Assembly (NCBI RefSeq): GCF_018760365.1
Contig: NZ_JAHIAB010000002.1
Span: 1-64,000, forward strand
Reading direction: 5' to 3'
Source of the DNA: Pseudooceanicola endophyticus
Lineage (GTDB): Bacteria > Pseudomonadota > Alphaproteobacteria > Rhodobacterales > Rhodobacteraceae
Length of the DNA stretch: 64,000 nucleotides
The translations under genes were made by a program, and so were the position numbers. The notes below the pieces were generated by a model. It searched no databases. It saw only the letters and a list, made by a program, of their open reading frames with translations, and was not told where the DNA came from. Below are positions 54,020 to 61,909 of this stretch, one piece after another; the first letter of the stretch is position 1, and every line of letters starts with the position of its first letter.

Positions 54020-55240
54020 TCAGGCGAATTCCTTCAAGTCCTCGGCCACTGCCTTCAGCATGTCCGACATCAGGTCGGGATCCGCCGCATGGACCCGGTT
54101 CCAGGTCGGAATGAACGGGGTCTCGTGCGGATTCGCCAGGAAGGCCTGTCCGGCCTCGATGATGTTCTCGGCGAAAAGTTCGGCGGCAATCTCTTCCTGG
54201 TGGCGGTCGATGAAGAGGCCGTTGGCCTTGGCGTCGTTGTAGTAGCAGTCCAGCAGATCCAGGGCCGAGCGATAGTAGGTGGCCTTCAGGGTGCGGAACA
54301 CCTCTTCGGTGAAGACCGTGCCATCGGCGGCCAGCTTGCGGAACACCGCCTTGCAGATGTCGATCGACATCCGGCTCAGCCCTTGGGTCTTGTCTTCCTG
54401 GCTCAGGTCCTGGTGCTTGTGGTCGTAACTGTCGGCGATCTCCACCTGGCAGACCGATTTCGGGGCCATGTTGCGCCAGGCCTCCGAGAGCACGCCGATC
54501 TCCAGCCCCCAGTCAGAGGGGATGCGCAGGTCGGGAAGCGCCGTGGTGCGCATCGCCATCTCGCCCGAGAGCGGGTAGCGGAAGGCGCGCAGGTAATCGA
54601 GGTAGTCGCGATCCCCGATGGTGCGCTTCAGCGCGATCAGCAGCGGCGAGACCAGCATCCGGCTGACCCGGCCGTTGATCTTGTTGGCGCCGACCCGGGC
54701 GTAATAGCCCTTGGAAAGCTGGTAGGGGAAGGTGGGGTTGGCCACCGGGTAGACCATCCGGGCCAGCATGTCGCGGTGGTAGGTCACGATATCGCAGTCG
54801 TGGATCGCCACCACCGAGCTGTCGGCGCAGGCGATCAGGAAGCCCAGGCATCCCCACACGTTCTTGCCCTTGCCGGGCTCGATCGGGCCGAGGCCCAGAT
54901 CCTCAAGTCGCTTGTGGATCGCCTGCATCCGGGGGCTGTCGTTCCAGATGACCACGTGGTTCTGCGGCAGCACCGAGAAGAACTGCCGCGCATGGCGATA
55001 CTGGTCCTCGCTCGCCCGGTCGAGGCCGATGACGATGCGGTGCAGGTAGGGGACCTGCGAGAGCTCTGCCAGGATGTTGGGCAGCGCATCGCCCTCCAGC
55101 TCCGAGTAGAGCGAGGGCAGCACCAGGCTGATCTTGCGCACCGTGGCAAAGCTTGCCAGTTCGCGGCTCATGTCCTCGGTGCTGCGGGTGCGGAGGTTGT
55201 GGATGGTGGCGATATTGCCGTTCTGGTGAAAGTCTGCCAC
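54020..55240 (-). CDS. gpgS: Glucosyl-3-phosphoglycerate synthase (GT81 GpgS-like)
   Basis: A 406-residue GT-A enzyme of family GT81. It contains RKISLVLPSLYSELEGDALP, RIVIGLDRASEDQYRHARQF, the metal site AIHDCDIVTYHRDMLARMVY and ELGIGVLSE-like SDWGLEIGVLSEAWRN. It should join a nucleotide-activated glucose to 3-phosphoglycerate, the first step of glucosylglycerate synthesis. The start is a GTG at 55240 behind AGGAGCC, 12 bp after the phosphatase stop, so both form an operon. Confidence 0.9.
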   Translation of the reverse strand: MADFHQNGNIATIHNLRTRSTEDMSRELASFATVRKISLVLPSLYSELEGDALPNILAELSQVPYLHRIVIGLDRASEDQYRHARQFFSVLPQNHVVIWNDSPRMQAIHKRLEDLGLGPIEPGKGKNVWGCLGFLIACADSSVVAIHDCDIVTYHRDMLARMVYPVANPTFPYQLSKGYYARVGANKINGRVSRMLVSPLLIALKRTIGDRDYLDYLRAFRYPLSGEMAMRTTALPDLRIPSDWGLEIGVLSEAWRNMAPKSVCQVEIADSYDHKHQDLSQEDKTQGLSRMSIDICKAVFRKLAADGTVFTEEVFRTLKATYYRSALDLLDCYYNDAKANGLFIDRHQEEIAAELFAENIIEAGQAFLANPHETPFIPTWNRVHAADPDLMSDMLKAVAEDLKEFA

Positions 55241-55252
55241 CGGAGGCTCCTG

Positions 55253-56035
55253 TCAGGTTTCCGTCAGGTTCGATAGTAGCGGCTGGATCATTTCGTTCCA
55301 GCCTTCCGGACCCATTTTCGTGCTGCGGCGGATTTGCCCTGTCGCTTCGCCGGGCAGCGGCGGCAGGCCGGTGCCATGGGGGTTCCCGATAATGAAACCC
55401 AGGTCGGCGGTTTCCAGCATTTCCCGGTCATTGGGCGCATCGCCAAGCGCGACCATGCGGGGGGCGTCGTACTGCGCGGCGATCTCGGCCATGCGGTCGG
55501 CCTTGGTGCCGCCGAAGGAGAGCGTCAGGTAGCGGCCGCCGCGCCGGGCCGTCACGCCGCGTTCGGCCAGAGCGGCGATGAAGGCGGCCTCGCTCCCGGC
55601 ATCGCCGTCCCAGAGCCCGGGTTCGGAGAAGCTGCGCCGGCAGGCCATGGCGGCGCCCTCGGGCGACAGGCCCGCATCTTCGGCCACCCCGTCGGGGCCG
55701 AGATCGCCAAAGCCCCGGAAAGGCGCCCGCAGTTCGGCGGGCAGGTCTTCGAGGAGGGCGCGCAGGCGCTGGTAGTCGGGGCCTAGCGCGGGGGCGGGCG
55801 TTTCGGCAGGCAGCAGGCCCGCGCCGTTTTCGACGATGGCGGGCCAGCGCGACAGGCCCATGCGCGCGCGCAGCGCCGCGATCTCGGGGCCGGTCTTGGA
55901 CGAGGCCAGGATCACCGGGATCGCGTGCCGGGCCAGCCCTTCAAGGGCCGGACGTGCCGGGTCCCAGCCATAGCTTGCATGATCCAGCAGGGTGCCGTCG
56001 AGATCGGTGAAGACGATGAAGGGGGGATGCTGCAT
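55253..56035 (-). CDS. HAD phosphatase (MpgP/GpgP-like)
   Basis: A 260-residue HAD-IIB enzyme of the mannosyl-3-phosphoglycerate phosphatase family. Catalytic Asp11 and Asp13 are in VFTDLDGTLLDH; VILASSKTGPEIAALRARMG is motif II, and ALGDAPNDREMLETADLGF carries motifs III/IV. With the next gene it would give glucosylglycerate by removing the phosphate. The ATG at 56035 (MQHPPF) is preceded by AGAGGTGA. Confidence 0.88.
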   Translation of the reverse strand: MQHPPFIVFTDLDGTLLDHASYGWDPARPALEGLARHAIPVILASSKTGPEIAALRARMGLSRWPAIVENGAGLLPAETPAPALGPDYQRLRALLEDLPAELRAPFRGFGDLGPDGVAEDAGLSPEGAAMACRRSFSEPGLWDGDAGSEAAFIAALAERGVTARRGGRYLTLSFGGTKADRMAEIAAQYDAPRMVALGDAPNDREMLETADLGFIIGNPHGTGLPPLPGEATGQIRRSTKMGPEGWNEMIQPLLSNLTET

Positions 56036-56083
56036 GTCACCTCTTGCCATCCCGGCCGGCCATGCGGTAGAGGATCGCCCGGC

Positions 56084-56159
<76 letters not shown>

Positions 56160-56267
56160 TTCAAGCCATTGATTTATATTTACTTTGCGCTTTCCCAAGA
56201 TGGGTTTGCGAAATGTTCCTAGGTTGCGTGAACTGAAGCAGACGATTTCCGGCGCCTTTCAGGAGGG

Positions 56268-57224
56268 TCACCGGGGCTCGGGTGCTGCCTCCTTTGACTG
56301 GAGGGCGCGGGTCAGGCCCCGGGCGATCACGTCGCTGACCCGCCGGACGGCGGCATTGGTGCGCAGGTCGCGATGGGCCACCAGCCAGACCGGCAGTGGC
56401 GGAATGGGCACCGGCAACGGCACCGGGATCAGCCCCTGGCGGCGCGCCAGCGCGACCGGCGAAAAACCGATGCCCGCCCCGCTTGCCAGCAAATGGGCGT
56501 AGACGATCTGGTCGTCGGTGCGCAGCGCGAAGGCGTCACGGGTGGTTTGCAGCCCGGCGGCGCGCAGCCCGTCGAGGATCAGCGTCGAGCGGTCGTAGCC
56601 CAGCAGGCGATGGGACAGCAGGCTTTGCGCCTCCGGTTCGGGCAGCCCGTGGGCCTGCACATAGCTGGGGGCGGCGAAGGCGCCCAGGCGCAGCTCTCCG
56701 ATCTTGCGGGCGATCAGTTCCGGCTGGGTCGGGCGCACCATGCGCACGGCGATGTCGGCATCGCGCCGCAGAAGATTGGCGACCTCGTCGCTGGCCACCA
56801 CGTCGATATGGATCTGCGGATCGCTCTGGCCGAGGGCGGTCAGGATCGGCGGCAGCAGGTAGGTCGAGACGACCCGGCTTGCGGTGATGCGCACATCGCC
56901 GGCAGGCACGGTCTTGCGACCGGTCGCGGCGCGCTGGAAGGCATCGGCCTCGGCGGCCATCGCCTCGGCCCGCACAAGCAGGTCGGCCCCGGCATCGGTC
57001 AGCACCACGCCCCGGCGCCCGCGCAGGAACAGGGTGGTGCCCAGCTGCGCCTCCAGCGCGTCGATCCGCCGCCCGAGCGTGGGCTGCGACAGGCCGGTGC
57101 GGCCCGCCGCAAGCGTCAGCGATCCGGCCCGGGCGACGGCCAGGAACAGGCGCACCGCGTTCCAGTCCAGGGCGCTGGCGGGCAGGGGGAAATCGGCATC
57201 GTGACGGGCGTCTACATCATTCAT
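56268..57224 (-). CDS. LysR-family transcriptional regulator
   Basis: A 318-residue LTTR: HTH at about 15-75 (LAVARAGSLTLAAGRTGLSQ, PTLGRRIDALEAQLGTTLFL), effector domain from about residue 105. It is of the group that often regulates an adjacent oxidoreductase. The start is ATG at 57224. It is divergent from the epimerase gene across a 93-bp region that contains a direct repeat. Confidence 0.9.
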   Translation of the reverse strand: MNDVDARHDADFPLPASALDWNAVRLFLAVARAGSLTLAAGRTGLSQPTLGRRIDALEAQLGTTLFLRGRRGVVLTDAGADLLVRAEAMAAEADAFQRAATGRKTVPAGDVRITASRVVSTYLLPPILTALGQSDPQIHIDVVASDEVANLLRRDADIAVRMVRPTQPELIARKIGELRLGAFAAPSYVQAHGLPEPEAQSLLSHRLLGYDRSTLILDGLRAAGLQTTRDAFALRTDDQIVYAHLLASGAGIGFSPVALARRQGLIPVPLPVPIPPLPVWLVAHRDLRTNAAVRRVSDVIARGLTRALQSKEAAPEPR

Positions 57225-57226
57225 TT

Positions 57227-57277
57227 CTGAATGGTAGTGCTTCGCCTGCGGCCATGGAAGTCTCTTTCCTGAATGGT
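57227..57277. promoter_or_regulatory. Direct repeat between divergent LysR and epimerase genes
   Basis: CTGAATGGT occurs at 57227-57235 and 57269-57277, 42 bp apart (four helical turns) in the intergenic region. It is a candidate LysR site pair for both promoters. Confidence 0.45.
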
Positions 57278-57317
57278 CATCCTCATCCTGTCACAGCCAG
57301 TTCAAGGGAATGAACAG

Positions 57318-58313
57318 ATGAACCCGTCCGACATGTCCGATACATCCCATCGCCTGACCATCGCCGTCCTGGGCGCCAACGGGCGGCTTGGATCCAGCGT
57401 GGCCTGCGCGGCGGCCGCCCGTGGCCATCACGTGATCGCGGTGACCCGCACCGGTCGCCTGGCCGCCGAAGTGGCCGGCGCCCCGGGCCGGCCCGAGCCC
57501 CGGGCGGCGGATGCCCTGCAGGCCGGATCTCTGGCCGGCGCGATCCGCGGGGCCGATGTGGTGGTCAATGCGCTGAACCCGGTCTACACCGACTGGCCGA
57601 AGACCGTCCGGCCGATGGCGCGCAACGTGATCGCTGCCTGCGCGGCCACCGGGGCGCATCACCTGTTCCCCGGAAATGTCTACAATTACGGCGCGGGGAT
57701 GCCGGCGGTGCTGCGGGCGGATACCCCTCAGGTCCCGACGGCCCGCAAGGGGGTGATCCGCCGCGATGTCGAGGCGCTGCTGCGACAGGCCGCGGCCGAG
57801 GGGCGGGTGCGCACGACGATCCTGCGCGCCGGCGATTTCTACGGCGGGCCCCGTCCGGGCGGTTCGTGGTTCGACCTTGCCGTGGCCTCCCGGCTGGGCA
57901 AGGGGCGATTCGTCTATCCCGGGCCGATGGATCTGCCCCATGCCTGGGCCTATCTGCCCGATCTCGCGCGGGCCTTCGTGGCGCTGGCCGAAGCCCATGC
58001 CGCCCTGCCGGATTTCGCCGATCTGGGCTTTGCCGGCCATGTGCTGACCGGGGCCCGGATGAAGGCGCTTCTGGAAGGCGCGGCGGGGCGTCCTCTGAAA
58101 CCGGCGCGATTCCCCTGGACCGCGATCCGCGCGCTGAGTCTGGTGCATCCGATGTCGCGGGAAATCGCGGAAATGGCCTATCTCTGGTCCACGCCCCATG
58201 CCCTTGACGGCGCGGATCTTGAGGCCCTGATCGGCGCTTTGCCGCAGACCCCGCCCGAGGCGGCGGTGGCCGGGGCGCTGGCGGCGATGCAGGCGGTTCC
58301 GAAGGCCGCCTGA
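57318..58313 (+). CDS. NAD(P)-dependent epimerase/dehydratase-like (NmrA-type) protein
   Basis: A 331-residue Rossmann-fold protein: LTIAVLGANGRLGSSVACAA supplies the dinucleotide site, then DVVVNALNPVYTDWPKTVRP, HLFPGNVYNYG (YxxxN variant) and LRAGDFYGG. The usual catalytic YxxxK is not clear, so it may be a regulator or atypical reductase. The ATG at 57318 is chosen from MNPSDMSD and an AAGGG about 10 bp upstream. Divergent LysR suggests inducible expression. Confidence 0.82.
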   Translation: MNPSDMSDTSHRLTIAVLGANGRLGSSVACAAAARGHHVIAVTRTGRLAAEVAGAPGRPEPRAADALQAGSLAGAIRGADVVVNALNPVYTDWPKTVRPMARNVIAACAATGAHHLFPGNVYNYGAGMPAVLRADTPQVPTARKGVIRRDVEALLRQAAAEGRVRTTILRAGDFYGGPRPGGSWFDLAVASRLGKGRFVYPGPMDLPHAWAYLPDLARAFVALAEAHAALPDFADLGFAGHVLTGARMKALLEGAAGRPLKPARFPWTAIRALSLVHPMSREIAEMAYLWSTPHALDGADLEALIGALPQTPPEAAVAGALAAMQAVPKAA

Positions 58314-58554
58314 CGGGGGCGAAGCGGCGGGCGGGCTCGTGGCGCGAAGGGCACAACCGCGCAGCCTTCACATATCAAGCTAGTGTTGCGACCGGCTTCG
58401 GGGCAGAACGGCTGTGTCGGAGAAGGGCGGTCGCAAGAACCAATATCCGTCGGCCCCTCCGATGAGAACCGCGGTTCGGTCCGTTGCCTCCCGGGGCGGC
58501 GGGCCCGGCCTGCGCTCTGCTTTCAGGTATAGCCCCAAAGCGCGGAGAGGCGGG

Positions 58555-60990
58555 ATGACGGCACTGTTTCTTGGTCATGTGGTTCTGTTCTCGGCTTTCC
58601 CGCTGGCCTTCTCGATGTTGCAGCCGCTGTCCCGGAGGGTGCATTTCTACCTCTATCTCGCGGTGATCCTGCTGATCGGCGGCTTCCTGGGCAATGCCTA
58701 TGCGCTGAATCTGGGCGAGGGGCTGACGGTGTCGGGCGGCAACCTGTGCTACGGTGCCTTCATGATGACCTCGGTCCTCTTCGTGCTGCTGGAGCGGGAT
58801 ATCCTCGTGCTGCGGCATGTGATCCGGCTGGTGGTGGTGGTCGACCTGTTCAACATCCTGTTCTCGGTCCTGGTCACCACGACGCTGAACGCCCCGGGCG
58901 TCAGCAATCCGCACGGCACCCCGGCGGCGCTGTTCCGGCAATCGGTACCGCTGATCGTGCTGGGGGGCCTGCTGATCGTGGCCGAGCTGTTCGTGCTGTT
59001 CTTCTGGTTCGAACGGGTCAAGCGCTGGCGCGTGCCGGCGCCCTTCGTGGAACTGGCCTACCTGCTGGGCTTCGTGGCGGTGCTATGCGCCGACGGGATT
59101 GCCTTTCCGCTGATCGCCTTCGGCATGTCCCCCGAAATCGTCGCGGTGGTGATCGGCGGTCTGGGCGGCAAGGTGCTGACGGCGGCGGCCTATGCGGGGG
59201 CGCTGCTGATCTTCATGACGCTCTGGCGGCGCCGCTTCGTGCAGTACCTGGAGGCCGATGTCTTCACCTGGCGGGTCTTTCTGTCGACCTCGAGCGACCT
59301 GATCCGCACCCTGTCGGAGAACGAGCGCGCCCAGCGTCAGGCCGAGGCCGTGTTCCGCAGTGCGAACGACGGGCTGGCGGTGCTGGGGGCCGACGGGCGG
59401 GTGCTGCGGGCCAACGGGGCCTTCCGCCGGCTGACGGGGGCGCAGGAGGCGGCCCCGGCTCCGCTTTTCCATCATGCCGGGCACGTCCTGGGCCTGCCGC
59501 CGCGCCCGGACGAATCCTGGCGGGGCGAGGTGCGCTTCGGGGCAGAGCGTGCCGCACAGGGCATCCTGTCGGTCACGCCGGTTCCGGTGCTCGGGGCGGA
59601 TGAACGCACCTTCGTCTGTTCCCTGACCGACATCTCTGAGCAGAAGCGCGCCCAGGAAGAGCTTGACCATCTGGCGATGCACGATCCGCTGACCGATCTG
59701 GCGAACCGGCGGGCGCTGGATGCGGCATTGCGCGGGCTGGCGGAACCGGTGGCGCTGGCGATCCTCGATCTCGACCGGTTCAAGGATGTGAACGACAGTT
59801 TCGGTCATGTGGTGGGGGATGACCTGCTGTGCCAGGTGGCGCAGCGCATCCGCAGCGCCTTGCCCGAGATCGCGCGCGCAGAGTTCTTCCGGATCGGCGG
59901 GGACGAATTCGCCCTGCTGCTGCCCGGCACCGGTGAACCCGGTCTGCGCGCCGCCGTGAGCGCGCTGAACGCCGTTCTGGTGCCGCCCTTCACCCTGGTC
60001 AACGGCGCCGCCGTTGCGATGACGGCGACCTGGGGCGGCAGCCTGGGGCGCAGCGGTCGCGATGGGGATCTGTTCGCCCGGGCGGATGCCGCGCTCTACG
60101 ACGTCAAGCAGGGGGCCAAGGGCACGCTGGGCATCTACCAGGAACGTCTGACCCGTGCCGCCCAGAGGCGGCTGTCGCTGGGCCTGCGCCTGCGCGAGGC
60201 GCTGGAGCGGCAGATGCCCGAGGACGCACCGCCCCGGGACGGCGCCCTTTCGGTGGCCTATCAGCCGCAGATCGGGCGCGATGGCCGCCTTTACGGGTTG
60301 GAGGCGCTGGCGCGCTGGACCGATCCGGAGCTTGGGCAGATCTCGCCTGCGGAATTCATTCCCCTGGCCGAGGACCACGGGCTGATCGACCGGCTGGGCC
60401 GGTTCATGCTGCGGCGGGCCTGCCGGGACGGGGCGGGCTGGCTGGCGGCGGGGCTGGACCCGGGCCGGATCTCGGTCAATGTCTCGGCGCTGCAGATGCG
60501 CACCCCGGGGCTGGAAAGGCGCGTCGCGCGGGTTCTGAAAGAGACCGGCTTTCCCCCCCGGGCGTTGCAGCTTGAACTGACCGAGACCGTCTTCCTTGGC
60601 CGCGAAAGCGAGGTGCTGCCGATCTTCGAAAAGCTGAAGGCTCTGGGGGTGCGGCTGGCCGTCGATGATTTCGGCACCGGCTACTCCTCGCTCTCCTTCC
60701 TGCCGCAGCTGCCCTGGGACACGCTGAAGATCGACCGCAGCTTCGTCGCGCTGGCGGTCGGGGATCCGCGGCGCCGGGCGCTGGTGACGTCGATCACGGC
60801 CATGGCGAAGGGGCTGGACCTGACGGTCATCGCCGAGGGGGTGGAGGCCCCCGAGCAGCATGTGATGCTGCAGGAGATCGGCTGCGATGTCTTCCAGGGC
60901 TTCCTGTTCGCCCGCCCGATGCCCTCCAATGCGGTGCCCGCCTTCTGTGCCGGAATTGGGCCCGGAGATCCCCCGGCACTGGCCCGCTGA
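58555..60990 (+). CDS. GGDEF-EAL protein with seven-helix membrane sensor and PAS domain
   Basis: An 811-residue c-di-GMP protein. Residues 1-230 hold about seven hydrophobic helices (FLGHVVLFSAFPLAFSMLQP first). A PAS-type part is at about 265-370 (AEAVFRSANDGLAVLGADGR). The GGDEF domain is intact at 448-452, and the EAL domain has EAL at 583-585 and ELTETVFLG, VDDFGTGYSSLSFL, LKIDRSFV and VIAEGVEA. Both catalytic sites appear complete, so it could be bifunctional. The ATG at 58555 has GAGAGGCGGG upstream; earlier codons look unlike protein. Confidence 0.92.
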   Translation: MTALFLGHVVLFSAFPLAFSMLQPLSRRVHFYLYLAVILLIGGFLGNAYALNLGEGLTVSGGNLCYGAFMMTSVLFVLLERDILVLRHVIRLVVVVDLFNILFSVLVTTTLNAPGVSNPHGTPAALFRQSVPLIVLGGLLIVAELFVLFFWFERVKRWRVPAPFVELAYLLGFVAVLCADGIAFPLIAFGMSPEIVAVVIGGLGGKVLTAAAYAGALLIFMTLWRRRFVQYLEADVFTWRVFLSTSSDLIRTLSENERAQRQAEAVFRSANDGLAVLGADGRVLRANGAFRRLTGAQEAAPAPLFHHAGHVLGLPPRPDESWRGEVRFGAERAAQGILSVTPVPVLGADERTFVCSLTDISEQKRAQEELDHLAMHDPLTDLANRRALDAALRGLAEPVALAILDLDRFKDVNDSFGHVVGDDLLCQVAQRIRSALPEIARAEFFRIGGDEFALLLPGTGEPGLRAAVSALNAVLVPPFTLVNGAAVAMTATWGGSLGRSGRDGDLFARADAALYDVKQGAKGTLGIYQERLTRAAQRRLSLGLRLREALERQMPEDAPPRDGALSVAYQPQIGRDGRLYGLEALARWTDPELGQISPAEFIPLAEDHGLIDRLGRFMLRRACRDGAGWLAAGLDPGRISVNVSALQMRTPGLERRVARVLKETGFPPRALQLELTETVFLGRESEVLPIFEKLKALGVRLAVDDFGTGYSSLSFLPQLPWDTLKIDRSFVALAVGDPRRRALVTSITAMAKGLDLTVIAEGVEAPEQHVMLQEIGCDVFQGFLFARPMPSNAVPAFCAGIGPGDPPALAR

Positions 60991-61317
60991 GGGGAAGGTC
61001 GGCGGAAATGGCGGGCCCTTCCGGCGGGCTTTTTATGTTCGTGAATTGCGGCGGCGCATTCCAGATGACGGGCCCGTTCATTTCCGGATCTCCGGAATGA
61101 AGGAAGTTCTTTACATTATTCGGATGCCCGCCGGGAATAGCGCGTGAAGAGACCGGATTTCGACATGGATCGGGCCTGCCTGCCCCCGGGGGCGACGCCG
61201 CCTTGTTCGCGCCCGAGCGGCGTCGGGCAGGGGGATCTGATTTCCCCAAGGGTAACCTAAAGGGTTGTATGTATCTGGGCCGTTCCTCTTCATAATTTGG
61301 AAGCAGGCCCTTTTCGT
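60991..61317. other. Intergenic region with palindrome
   Basis: No gene is seen. A T-run TTTTT at 61030-61034 follows GGCGGGC and may end the GGDEF-EAL transcript by pairing with GGCCCGC at its stop (60981-60987). The sequence TTCCGGA-TC-TCCGGAA (61082-61097) is a perfect palindrome, perhaps an operator. Confidence 0.45.
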
Positions 61318-61764
61318 AATTATTTACGGACCCTCTGCGCTGTGTGGCTGACCGGGGGGGGCTTGCGCTGCTGCCCTCGACCAATATCGACCGGACCTCT
61401 TCCGAAAGCACCTTCGACACCGAGATCGGGACCTTCCGGATCACCAATGGCGGCCAGGAAAAAAGCGGCCTGGGCCTGCGGATGTCGGCGCGGGCCGAGG
61501 CACATCTGCCCTCGGTCGGGTCCGACCTGTGGCGGCCTCAGTGCGGGGCTGACCTTGCGCAGCTACGATGGTCGGTTCCCGGCGCTGACACGGGCCCGGG
61601 CGGACCGCGCCTACAGCCTTGGCGCCAGCCTTTCGCCGCGCCGCTTCACCCAGTTCGGCGCCAGTCCGGAGCTGAGCTGCGTCGCGCAGCGCACCCTGTC
61701 GAATGTCGCGCTCTAAACCTTCGACGCCGTCGATTGCGCGCTGGATTTTTTCTGCAACTTCTGA
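61318..61764 (+). pseudogene. Outer-membrane beta-barrel remnant (Slam/DUF560-like)
   Basis: A decayed 3' part of an outer-membrane protein gene. Frame A gives GLALLPSTNIDRTSSESTFD and EIGTFRITNGGQEKSGLGLR. At about 61530 the frame must shift to continue as SAGLTLRSYDGRFPALTRAR and LGASLSPRRFTQFGASPELS. A TAA at 61714 replaces an expected Tyr in LSNVAL(Y)TFDAVDCALDFF, and the natural end CNF-TGA is at 61762. The pattern resembles surface lipoprotein assembly modifier (Slam, DUF560) C-termini. Frameshift, nonsense codon and missing 5' part make it a pseudogene. Confidence 0.65.
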
Positions 61765-61909
61765 GCGGCCCCTGCGTGGAAACAGGGCAGAGCCGCCAAA
61801 TTGCCGGGATCGGCGCGGACAAAACGGGGATTCGTAAAAAATCGAGATTGATTTTTAAGTCACCCCGGCAAAGCGTGTCCTTCGGACCGCTGTCACGCAA
61901 GGAGTTCCC

